Shown here: one piece after another, positions 55,667 through 63,285 of the stretch
Layout: every line of letters starts with the position of its first letter
Position numbering within the stretch: the first letter of the stretch is position 1
From: Octadecabacter arcticus 238
Lineage (GTDB): Bacteria > Pseudomonadota > Alphaproteobacteria > Rhodobacterales > Rhodobacteraceae
Direction: 5' to 3'
Assembly (NCBI RefSeq): GCF_000155735.2
Contig: NC_020908.1
Span: forward strand, 4,463,501 to 4,527,500
DNA: 64,000 nt
Notes under the pieces: generated by a model
What the model saw: only the letters and a program-made list of their open reading frames with translations
Databases searched by the model: none
What the model was told of the DNA's origin: nothing
Program-made: the position numbers and the translations under genes

Positions 55667-56157
55667 TCAGATGTCACGCCACTTGGGGAATGTCGGCTTA
55701 ATGGATTTGAAGAACGTTTCAACCATGGAATTGTCGTAACAATTGCCCTTACCACTGATCGAAGCCTTGAAGCCGTGCTTAGATAGGCGGCGTTGATACT
55801 CGTTGGAACAATATTGCGACCCGCGATCCGTATGGTGAATGCAGCCTTCGGGCGGCTGTCGCAAAGCAACGGCCATATCTAACGCCCGGATCGCCAGATC
55901 CCGTTTCATGCGGTTACTGACCACTGACCGGCAGTCGATACAAAGTATCGATGAGAAGGGGCCCATCCGATGACGCGACGGGAGTGCAAATCAAGGATGA
56001 CGGCCAGATGCAGCCACCCTTCACTGGTCCAGATATAGGATATGTCGCCAGCCCATTTCTGGTTGGGACCATCCGCTGAGAAATCCTGATCCAGCAGATT
56101 AGGCGCCATGTTGAACGTGTGATTGCCCCATACAGTCCTTTTTCCAATTACCGACAT
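55667..56157 (-). pseudogene. IS3-family OrfB transposase fragment with a short hairpin insertion
   Basis: The minus strand reads [20 protein letters not shown], then [20 protein letters not shown] and [11 protein letters not shown], is interrupted by about 38 bases, and resumes [20 protein letters not shown], then [13 protein letters not shown] and [13 protein letters not shown]. These are the DDE blocks of OrfB. The inserted bases (55923-55960) contain the perfect hairpin TCGATAC-AAA-GTATCGA at 55935-55951 and shift the frame. OrfA and the OrfB N-terminus are missing. Confidence 0.85.
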
Positions 56158-56263
56158 TCGCTGCGTTTCGGGAAATTGGTAGTTTGTCTCTTTGCGGACT
56201 TTCGCTGTTTCCTCATAGGATCTTTATGTTGAAGGTTCGCTTCTTCTTGAGCCGAAATCAGGT

Positions 56264-56310
56264 TTTGCACCCGCAGCGAAAGTCCGCATTCCGCCCTTGG
56301 CGTCGGCGCT
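56264..56310. repeat. Dispersed intergenic repeat, copy 2
   Basis: The core CGCAGCGAAAGTCCGCATTC continues into CGCCCTTGGCGTCGG. It matches the repeat copy at 60945-60993 (other strand) over most of this length, and the copies at 45519 and 58420 over the core. Confidence 0.55.
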
Positions 56311-56365
56311 GGCATTAAAGCCAGTCCAATTTCGTAGTTGCAGAGAAAGTCGGCAATGAACCGTT

Positions 56366-56917
56366 TCACCGGAATGCTGGACCGTGCGCCCAAACAGTCA
56401 TTGAATAACGTATACCGCTTATGACCGGCGTGACCTGATGAAGCGTGAAGCTTGGAAAAACACTGATACACCCCTGAGCACGATTGGCGGTGAGAATTTG
56501 AGCGCCGGGCATAATTTCCAGATTGCCACCTTCGTAGGTATCGGCACCACTTAATTGTAACACGAGGGTAAGCTTTCGTTTTCCAGAGGTATGACCGCCA
56601 CCGATATCAGAGTGCCACGCAAAATGCCCGCTATTTGACGACTTGTAGATTGCCACCTGAGGACTTTCTGCAAACTCGCACAGATCAAATTCAAACCGAT
56701 CTCTGTTTGATCTCCGAACAATCTCGATCAGGCGCTCCATCACCCATTCCATGCCAACCACATTATCTGTCCAGACCAACTCTGCTTTGCGAAGATTGTG
56801 ATCTTTATTTCGGCCGACGAGGAGAGCTTCATCGGTTGGGGCTTCGGAAATCCTTGCAATAATCAGCTCGCATTCACTTGTAGTAAACGCATCGGGCACC
56901 GCATGTAGTGAGAGCAT
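56366..56917 (-). CDS. 2-oxoglutarate/Fe(II)-dependent oxygenase (prolyl 4-hydroxylase-like)
   Basis: This protein of about 183 residues has a double-stranded beta-helix oxygenase signature: HFAWHSDIGGGHTSGKRKLT with the iron ligands H and D, FPSFTLHQVTPVISGIRYSM with the distal histidine, and the oxoglutarate-binding arginine. The family hydroxylates prolines or related substrates. ATG 56917 is preferred because AAGGTGA precedes it; a GTG at 56962 would add 15 residues. It is isolated between an IS3 fragment and non-coding DNA. Confidence 0.8.
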   Translation of the reverse strand: MLSLHAVPDAFTTSECELIIARISEAPTDEALLVGRNKDHNLRKAELVWTDNVVGMEWVMERLIEIVRRSNRDRFEFDLCEFAESPQVAIYKSSNSGHFAWHSDIGGGHTSGKRKLTLVLQLSGADTYEGGNLEIMPGAQILTANRAQGCISVFPSFTLHQVTPVISGIRYSMTVWAHGPAFR

Positions 56918-57300
56918 TCCGTTCACCTTTTCGAATGGCAAAGAGACTTCTTCAGAGCGCACGCTGGGTCGTAATCAACTTGTCAGCAGTAAAGGGCTCA
57001 GCGCCGCCTCTTAGCATGAATTGATCGCCTATGGGCGAAAGATAAAGCCAAAGATTTCCCTGTGCTGCAAAAAATAGCAATGGCGGCTTTTGGGAAGCCG
57101 CATTTCAGCGATGCTCGGCTTGGTGAACGTCCAGTACGGGCCGTGAGAGACTTAAGGCTGCCTCAGCGACGTTTTGGTCGCACTAAAGTGCCGCAGGTCC
57201 GGCCAAAACCCTTTAAACAAGCTGAAACGGACATGGACCCGAAGTGATGCGCCCTATCGTTTTCGATTGGTATTGCTGCTTAATCTAGTAATAGAAAACA
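56918..57300. other. Region without a recognisable gene
   Basis: Upstream of the acyltransferase gene. A stretch near 57090-57150 (GGGAAGCCGCATTTCAGCGATG, split here by composition) resembles degenerate intergenic repeats common in roseobacters. No gene is supported. The acyltransferase promoter should lie at the right end. Confidence 0.35.
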
Positions 57301-58176
57301 ATGTTTTCCACATCGTTGAAATCAGTTTTACATCACGCCAGATACTTCCCCTTGTGGTCGGCGCTGACCGCTGTCCGATGGCGCTCCTTTGACTCTCGGT
57401 CTCGTGGATTGGGCACGACATTTGAAACCGTCATGCGTTGGTTTCCGCCTGCAAGAAGCCGATTTGACCGCGAAGCCAAACGGGTTTTTCCTGATATGAA
57501 GCGCGGCGCACGCGCTAAGTTAGGCCAAGACATGGGCCGGCATATGGGGAGAACACTATTTGAGATTTATCACGATGCTGAATTTCAAATCCAACACCAT
57601 AAATTCATGGCCTCAGGTCCTGGCCTTGTCGCCCTGAAAGAGGCGCAAGCGGCTGGCAAGGGAGCGATCATTGTTTCAGGTCATTTTGGTCAGTGGGAAG
57701 CTGTTCGCGCCGTGATCAAAATGCATGGGCTTGAAAGCGGAGCTGTGTATCGACCGCACAAAAACCGCCACTATGCACGCCGCATCCTTGCTGGTATTGA
57801 GGCAGGGGGGAAGCCGATTTTGGCAACCGGCCACGTTGGAACCAGGGCTCTAGTGCGGCATCTGCGGGATGGTGGCATTATTTCAATCTTGTTAGATGAA
57901 AAACATTCGGAAGGTGTAAGGATACCGTTTCTCGGGCATGACGCCCTCACATCTCTCTCGGCGGCCCAGCTTGCACTCAAATACGATCTGCCCATGATCC
58001 CTGCATTTGGCACCCGCATTGATGATGGGAACGCCTTTCGCGTGGAATTCGAAGCCCCAATCCCCCACACCGACAGTATCACTATGACGCGTGTTTTTAA
58101 CGATAGTCTATCTGCGCGGATCATGGCGGATCCAGAACAGTGGTACTGGATGCTGAGACGGTGGGAGGGTGCCTGA
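57301..58176 (+). CDS. LpxL-like lysophospholipid/lipid A acyltransferase
   Basis: This 291-residue protein of the LpxL/HtrB family has the acyltransferase motif SGHFGQWEA (HxxxxxE), the basic segment YRPHKNRHYARRIL, GGIISILLDEKHSEGVRIPF and a C-terminal PEQWYWMLRRWEG block. All are typical of family members that acylate lipid A or ornithine-type lipids. A short hydrophobic start (ARYFPLWSALTAVRW) may anchor it to the inner membrane. No ribosome site stands out before ATG 57301. Confidence 0.82.
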   Translation: MFSTSLKSVLHHARYFPLWSALTAVRWRSFDSRSRGLGTTFETVMRWFPPARSRFDREAKRVFPDMKRGARAKLGQDMGRHMGRTLFEIYHDAEFQIQHHKFMASGPGLVALKEAQAAGKGAIIVSGHFGQWEAVRAVIKMHGLESGAVYRPHKNRHYARRILAGIEAGGKPILATGHVGTRALVRHLRDGGIISILLDEKHSEGVRIPFLGHDALTSLSAAQLALKYDLPMIPAFGTRIDDGNAFRVEFEAPIPHTDSITMTRVFNDSLSARIMADPEQWYWMLRRWEGA

Positions 58177-58345
58177 GGGTCTTCCCAAGCCGAAGTCCGC
58201 GGCCCTGATGACCGCACTTGATCAGGTCAATGACCGCTTCGGAAAGAAAACTATGGTGCTGGCAAGCAAAGGGATGAAGGGGCCTTGGCAGCTGAGATCC
58301 AACCACCGGAGCCCCAGATACACTCCGGCTCGCCTGACCCGGCAT
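58172..58345 (+). pseudogene. umuC: UmuC (DNA polymerase V) C-terminal remnant
   Basis: The frame reads LMTALDQVNDRFGKKTMVLA, then SKGMKGPWQLRSNHRSPRYT, which is the DUF4113 tail of UmuC proteins. It breaks after SPRYT. The polymerase domains are absent; the acyltransferase gene ends where UmuC sequence begins. It is a leftover of a lost umuDC operon. Confidence 0.75.
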
Positions 58346-58415
58346 CCGCATGCAGAACGAACACCCCATCAGCGGCTATTTGAATGTCGGCTGTCGCTGT
58401 TGACTCAATCTTACC

Positions 58416-58455
58416 TCGCGCTTGCAGCGGAAGTCTGCAGTCCGCCCCTCCTGCC
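58416..58455. repeat. Dispersed intergenic repeat, copy 3
   Basis: The core CGCTTGCAGCGGAAGTCTGC is followed by AGTCCGCCCCTCC. It is the most diverged of the four copies seen in the window. Confidence 0.45.
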
Positions 58456-58723
58456 CTAAGACGCATAAGTCCTTATATGTGCCAGCAGAGCAATCGCCCC
58501 TCTGCCCCACATTCCCTGGTAATTTTCCCCTTTTTCCATAGGATGTTAGCAGCACGGCCTTACATCTTAACGGAACCCCATGTGGGGGCAGGGCAAACGC
58601 ATGAAACTGGATTTCATTGAAGCGAGGTGTTTTCGATACAATTCGCTTTTCTGGCATGAGGGAAAATGCCGACTTCTTGCCACTATTGGTGGATGTTAGG
58701 CGGGGTGGTCGGTCGCCAAGGTT

Positions 58724-59005
58724 GTTCATGCGTTTGCCCTGCATGTGGGGGCTGAATTCGACAACTACTGGGAGGCGCAAAAGCAAAGCGCGCTTGTCAC
58801 TCTAAGCCAGGACGAAGGCCTCAAAGGCGAAGCGCTGGACAAAGTGCTTGCAAACTATCTGTTCACTGAAAAAACCCCAATGCGCGATGACGTCATTGGG
58901 ATTATGGAGACCCGCCCTGCCCTACGCGAGCGCCGCAGCGTTGCGGATCGGGTGATCGAGAAGATTAAGGCCTTCGTGGAGACGTTTGTTGAGGGGGTGG
59001 ATTAG
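58724..59005 (+). pseudogene. hsdR: Type I restriction enzyme R subunit (HsdR), C-terminal remnant
   Basis: The frame reads YWEAQKQSALVTLSQDEGLK, then VLANYLFTEKTPMRDDVIGI and RRSVADRVIEKIKAFVETFV to a stop at 59003-59005. The LFTEKxPMRDDVI and RVxxKIKxFVETF blocks close HsdR proteins. All nuclease and helicase domains are missing. Sequence between 58346 and 58723 holds nothing else recognisable apart from the dispersed repeat. Confidence 0.75.
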
Positions 59006-59053
59006 GGGTCGTGCATGGGTGCCCCCTAAATTGAACAAGCAAGAAAAAAGGAC

Positions 59054-59638
59054 TCACCTGGCAGAGGGCGGAAGCACCATCGGGTCCGTATCCAGATCAA
59101 GGTAGTTCGGGTTATCCCGGCACACCCAGGTCAAAACGGTACTGGCAGGATCCGGGGCCTGCGCAAACAACCCCGCTGCCTCTTCATAGCGCGCGGGTGA
59201 CGTACTTGCTGCGTACATGCCCGCGAGGTTATCCCGCAGACCGGCAATATTTTCAACTCCAAGATCAGAGCGGAACGCGCTCGCCCCTCCATCGGGGTTC
59301 AGCACAAAGAAGAAATAATCCCGCCGCGTCAGCATCACCTCAAGGACCGTGCGCACCATCGGGCTGGCAGGGTTTACCAGGGCCGAATAAGCTTGAAAGC
59401 CGTAGATATTGAACACAAACTGGCACAGCTGCGCGCCGCGCAGATCCAGCATGCGGTGACCAAAGGCGAACCCAAGCCCAAGTATCTCGCCTGGGATCGG
59501 CGTCGCCGGTCGCATGGCCAGAAACCCTGTCTGTGCGCCATTGGCTTCAACCAAACCCATACCAAAACAGGGCGCGGGAGCCTCGGAAAAATCCTCCATG
59601 AAGGCGCGGTTCATAATCAGCTCAGGCAGGCCGGACAT
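59054..59638 (-). CDS. Hypothetical protein, last gene of the WGR operon
   Basis: This 194-residue soluble protein is of unrecognised family (MSGLPELIMNRAFMEDFSEA; LGFAFGHRMLDLRGAQLCQF; LTRRDYFFFVLNPDGGASAF). It lacks a signal peptide and membrane segments. Its ATG follows the WGR gene's stop immediately (TGA ATG), so it is surely translated from the same mRNA. A catalytic role cannot be read from the sequence. Confidence 0.6.
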   Translation of the reverse strand: MSGLPELIMNRAFMEDFSEAPAPCFGMGLVEANGAQTGFLAMRPATPIPGEILGLGFAFGHRMLDLRGAQLCQFVFNIYGFQAYSALVNPASPMVRTVLEVMLTRRDYFFFVLNPDGGASAFRSDLGVENIAGLRDNLAGMYAASTSPARYEEAAGLFAQAPDPASTVLTWVCRDNPNYLDLDTDPMVLPPSAR

Positions 59639-59914
59639 TCAAAACCCTCCCGGCACGAAACGATAGCCGCGTTTGCGCTTGCGCTGCGTGATATCCGCTA
59701 GGGCATCGACCGCCCGTCCCTCGTCAGGGTGGTGCTCAACCTGCACTTTTCCTGGGCTTCCTACCCGTCCCCATTCGCGGATCAGCGACGCGCCTCCAAA
59801 GAGGTCGCGCTGCACCGTCATCAGATAGAAGCGCCGCATATTTTTGGCAGGGACGTCCCGTCGCAAATGAAGCCGGTCGGGGAACACTTCAAACTGGTCC
59901 GCGTCAAAGGACAT
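59639..59914 (-). CDS. WGR-domain protein
   Basis: This protein of about 91 residues is made up almost entirely of a WGR domain (MRRFYLMTVQRDLFGGASLI, then REWGRVGSPGKVQVEHH, then ITQRKRKRGYRF). WGR domains bind nucleic acid ends in PARP proteins and occur alone in many bacterial accessory regions. ATG 59914 overlaps the stop of the upstream gene (TGATG). Its function here is unknown. Confidence 0.8.
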   Translation of the reverse strand: MSFDADQFEVFPDRLHLRRDVPAKNMRRFYLMTVQRDLFGGASLIREWGRVGSPGKVQVEHHPDEGRAVDALADITQRKRKRGYRFVPGGF

Positions 59915-60567
59915 CAATGCAGCACCGGTTTTTCCGCAACATAGGTCACAAGCATTTGCGCGCGGGCGCGTTTGCACGACTGGATAGCGACGTTCATTTC
60001 CTTTTCTGCGATGATACTCAGCTCACGCACCTACTTGATCATCCCGTCCAGCTCTTTGATGTCCGTGGGCATGGTGTTCTTCGTTGCCAAACCATGCAAG
60101 CCCACCAGCATGGCGCGCATTTCGCCCAGGATATTGGTCGCGCGATGGGCCTTTTCGGGCAGGTCTATTTCCTCGTGCCCAGCAAACAGCCCTTCGATAA
60201 ACCCATCAATCTCTTCGCGCCGCAGCAAAGACAGGCGCGCAAGCACCTCCCAGCTCGGTTGCGGGCTCTTCATCCGTGTCAGTTTGAAAGGGTTCGTGCG
60301 GTTTTGATACGCGCTCAGCCCATTCCAGAGGCCTCGCATCAAGCCCATCATCAAGAGTTCAGCGTCTTGCTTGGTTTCAAACTCGGGCAACTCGCCGCCC
60401 CATAAATCACGAATGGTCTGCATCGGGGAGGCCGTCATATCCGGCGTGGCGATATTGCCCATAAACAAAGCCCGCACCGCGTGAAACGGCAGCGGGCACG
60501 CATGCTTTTCAAGCAGCGCCGTGATCACCTGGTCGCTCAGCCGGTCGAGTTTAGACGCTTTAGCCAT
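59914..60567 (-). pseudogene. Hypothetical protein of the WGR operon, interrupted by an in-frame TAG
   Basis: From ATG 60567 the frame encodes 178 residues (MAKASKLDRLSDQVITALLE; LRREEIDGFIEGLFAGHEEI; KELDGMIK) and meets TAG at 60033-60031. The same frame continues without interruption for 38 codons (VRELSIIAEKEMNVAIQSCK; LVTYVAEKPVLH) to a TGA that overlaps the WGR start. This makes the longer frame the original one; a CAG to TAG change is the simplest cause. No family is recognised. Confidence 0.7.
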
Positions 60568-60574
60568 CGCAGAA

Positions 60575-60749
60575 TCATACCCCCCGGAAAAGCACGCCTG
60601 CCAGCAGCAAGCCCCAGGCAATCGTCATCAGCCAAAAGCCGGAGATCGGCAAGGCTACCACGGCCACACCGAGAACCGGGAGCAGCTACCAGCGCGGCGC
60701 AAATAAGAGAGATCACAAAGACGATAAAGGTCGGGGCTGTCAGTCGCAT
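60575..60749 (-). pseudogene. Small two-helix membrane protein with a one-base frameshift
   Basis: From ATG 60749 the frame reads MRLTAPTFIVFVISLICAAL. After GTA near 60685 the good frame shifts by one base, giving LLPVLGVAVVALPISGFWLM, then TIAWGLLLAGVLFRGV to a TGA at 60577-60575. Together they would make a protein of about 58 residues with two membrane helices. It is the first gene of the WGR operon. The extra base may be real or a sequencing slip. Confidence 0.5.
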
Positions 60750-61137
60750 AGGGGGAAATCCTGTTGTTTTATTTCAGGCAATCATGTCCCCCGTGCCACA
60801 GAAAGGCCAGTGACAAGAGCGAACGTGCGCGATCCCACAGTGGTCTTGTCACTTTTTGCCGCCACGAAAGACTTCTTCCACCGAGGGTGTCTCGCCGCAT
60901 GACCGACAAGCCTCAAACACCAGATTTGACAATAACTCCCGTTCGCCACGGCCGACACCAAGGGCGGATTGCGGACCTTCGCTGCGCGCGCAAACTAAAT
61001 TGGGCAACTTGAAGAAAGCGGACACTCGGGGCTGCGACTCAGTTTTTCGATGTGCAAACGCAGCTAACCGCGGCTCTGAGCCCAATCTGTTCGCTCGTCA
61101 GAGTGCAGCCAATGTCTTGTTAAGCAATGAGGTTCGT
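60750..61137. other. Region without a recognisable gene; contains dispersed repeat copy 4
   Basis: No gene is supported between the small membrane protein and the MerR gene. At 60945-60993, on the minus strand, GCGCAGCGAAGGTCCGCAAT followed by CCGCCCTTGGTGTCGG matches the repeat copy at 56264-56310. Confidence 0.5.
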
Positions 61138-61593
61138 TCAATCGCTATTGGTTATAGACAGGTTTGTTGGTGCTTCATGCGCGCCGATGCAAAGACGGTG
61201 ATCGCCGAGCACTTGGATAACGCGGCAATCCCCTGCTTGCCCCTTATCGTCCGCGTTTGCCATCCGCGCCAGTTCTTTGCGAAGCTGCGCAAGAATGGTC
61301 ATGCGTCGGTCCACTGCCGCGAGCTGCTTTCGAGCGATCTCATGGGCGGGCGCACAATCTTCGGCAGGCTCTTCGGCCAGAGCCATCAACTCCGCGATGT
61401 CATCGAGCCCGAACCCCAGTTCCCGCGCATGGCGCAGGAAGGCCAGCCGTTCAAGCGCGGCGTCGTCGTATCGCCGCTGCCCGCCTTCCGTGCGCCCAGG
61501 TGACGGGATCAGGCCCCGGCTTTCGTAGTAGCAGATCGTCGTCACCTTCACGCCGGTCTGGCGCGACATCTGCCCGATTGAATACTCTTTCAC
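61138..61593 (-). CDS. MerR-family metal-responsive regulator
   Basis: This 151-residue protein has the MerR helix-turn-helix (YSIGQMSRQTGVKVTTICYY; ESRGLIPSPGRTEGGQRRY), a dimerisation helix (APAHEIARKQLAAVDRRMTI) and cysteines at about 80, 123 and 135 that could bind zinc, cadmium or similar ions. It is divergent from a CDF exporter gene. A classical MerR-type operator lies between them. Confidence 0.88.
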   Translation of the reverse strand: MKEYSIGQMSRQTGVKVTTICYYESRGLIPSPGRTEGGQRRYDDAALERLAFLRHARELGFGLDDIAELMALAEEPAEDCAPAHEIARKQLAAVDRRMTILAQLRKELARMANADDKGQAGDCRVIQVLGDHRLCIGAHEAPTNLSITNSD

Positions 61594-61602
61594 ACTTGCT
61601 CC

Positions 61603-61633
61603 TTGAAGCTACAGTCCCTGTAGATCGTATCTA
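61603..61633 (+). promoter_or_regulatory. MerR-type promoter with 19-bp spacer and CTACAG-TCC-CTGTAG palindrome
   Basis: TTGAAG (61603-61608) and TATCTA (61628-61633) are separated by 19 bases. Within the spacer lies the perfect palindrome CTACAG-TCC-CTGTAG. An over-long spacer with the dyad inside is the hallmark of MerR-activated promoters. It should drive the CDF gene when the regulator binds metal. Confidence 0.8.
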
Positions 61634-61668
61634 TATGAAAAGGATGCGAATCGAAAGGAGCTACCGAT

Positions 61669-62595
61669 ATGGGACACGGCCATCATCATCACGTCGACCC
61701 CGAAGCGGGCGACCGCCGCGTCTTCGCCGCCATTGCCGTCAATATGGGGCTCACAGTCGCGCAGGTCATAGGCGGTATCATGTCCGGATCGCTGGCTTTG
61801 ATCGCGGACGCGCTGCATAACTTCTCCGACGCGATCTCGCTCATCATCGCTTTCGGCGCGCGCAAAATAGCGCGACGGCCACGAGACGCGGAGATGACCT
61901 TCGGCTATGGCCGGGTCGAGGTTGTTGCGGCACTCATTAACTACACGACACTGATCGTGATAGGCCTCTACCTTCTCTACGAAGCCGCAATGCGTTTTGC
62001 CAACCCTCAGGATGTCGAGGGTTGGATTATCGCGGGCATCGCTCTTGTTGTTGATGTGGTGACGGCTATGCTGACTTACGCCATGTCCAAGTCCAGCGTG
62101 AACATCCGTGCTGCCTTCCTGCACAATGTGGCTGACGCACTCGGTTCCGTCGCCGTGATCTTCGCCGGCACACTGATCCTGCTTTACGACTGGCGGCTGA
62201 TCGACCCAATCGTGACGGTGATGATCGCGGGCTACATCTTGTGGCAATCCTTCCGTGAGATCGGTCCTGTGATCCGCATCCTGATGCTGGGCTCGCCGCC
62301 CGAGATCGAGACGGAAGCTGTCCTCAATACAGTGCGCGGCATCGACGGCGTGACCGGCATCCACCACGCACATTTTGGGCAGATGGACGAACATCGCGCT
62401 GCGCTGGACGCTCATATCGTCATTGCGGAGGGACGCTGGAATGACGCAGACGCTGTAAAGGACCGGATCAAGGCCGCGCTGTCCGACCAATTCGATATCG
62501 AGCACACCACGCTGGAGCTGGAATGTGCGCGCCACGCTTGCGATGACCCATCCGAGTTCGGCGGGCGGGGACACGGCGAGGAGCAGCACGGATGA
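61669..62595 (+). CDS. Cation diffusion facilitator (CDF) metal efflux transporter
   Basis: This 308-residue protein has a His-rich start (MGHGHHHHVD), a first helix region (NMGLTVAQVIGGIMSGSLAL), the metal site ALHNFSDAISLIIAFGA, the second site HNVADALGSVAVIFAG and a cytoplasmic domain (GIHHAHFGQMDEHRAALDAH). His/Asp in HxxxD helices 2 and 5 suggest zinc or a similar divalent ion. GAAAGGAG precedes the ATG. The stop overlaps the following gene by ATGA. Confidence 0.9.
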   Translation: MGHGHHHHVDPEAGDRRVFAAIAVNMGLTVAQVIGGIMSGSLALIADALHNFSDAISLIIAFGARKIARRPRDAEMTFGYGRVEVVAALINYTTLIVIGLYLLYEAAMRFANPQDVEGWIIAGIALVVDVVTAMLTYAMSKSSVNIRAAFLHNVADALGSVAVIFAGTLILLYDWRLIDPIVTVMIAGYILWQSFREIGPVIRILMLGSPPEIETEAVLNTVRGIDGVTGIHHAHFGQMDEHRAALDAHIVIAEGRWNDADAVKDRIKAALSDQFDIEHTTLELECARHACDDPSEFGGRGHGEEQHG

Positions 62596-62807
62596 GCGAT
62601 ATTGTTCCCGTCACGCTGATCATCGCCCTTTTCTGCGAAACAGCGTTGATCGCGATGCTGGTCTGGTCGATCTTTGCCCCTGATTGCCGCCTCTGGCCCC
62701 CTCGGCATGTGAGTTCGTTTAGCCAGATCATGGTTTGGATGCCCACCATCTCGGTTTGCGGCAGCGCCATTATCGTGGGCCTCATTCAATGGAATGCCTT
62801 GGGCTGG
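62592..62807 (+). pseudogene. Membrane protein gene (isoprenylcysteine methyltransferase-like N-terminus) cut by IS5
   Basis: ATG 62592 overlaps the CDF stop. The frame encodes one membrane helix (VPVTLIIALFCETALIAMLV), CRLWPPRHVSSFSQIMVW and a second helix (ISVCGSAIIVGLIQWNALGW). It then runs into the IS5 end at 62807. The beginning resembles small membrane methyltransferases of the ICMT/phospholipid class. The catalytic C-terminus is missing. Confidence 0.55.
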
Positions 62808-63285
62808 GCCTTGTTGCATAGATCAAGGTCAACTCGGAACGCGCCCTACCCGAGACGGAATTCAGGCGGTGCGTTCAAAACTTGGGCGGCCAAGGCCGAT
62901 TATCCGGTTGAGAACCCGAACGCCAATCCTGGCTTCTGTTTTCTGATTTTCGAAGTTGCGCGCCTTTAGCTTCGGCCCAATAACTGTTTTCCAGCGGCCC
63001 ATGAGAGTTTCGCCCCGGCTGCGGCGATTGTAGCCAGTGGCTTTTTGCCAGGCCATCCGCCCGCGAGCTGCGATCTCGGCTACATGACAGTCACGTTCCG
63101 TCGGATCTTTGGGCGCATTGGGGCTCAGTATTGCGTTTTTGGGAGGTGGGATCGTGACCTCGATCGTCGATCCGAACCGAGTGGCAAGCAATTCAGATGT
63201 TGGTTCTCCGTCGTAAGCTCCATCTGCGAGGAACAGATCAACAGGACCGTCGACTTGATCCAACAGGTCTGGCAGCGCCGTCGGA
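62807..63285 (-). pseudogene. IS5-family element truncated by IS256
   Basis: The outer end GGCCTTGTTGCATAGATC and the transposase C-terminal third (LFLADGAYDGEPTSELLATR to LGRPSFERTA) are nearly identical to 32853-33331. Identity stops at 63285, where IS256 sequence begins. Only one base difference was noticed in the part compared by eye. It is in the same orientation as the intact copy. Confidence 0.9.
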
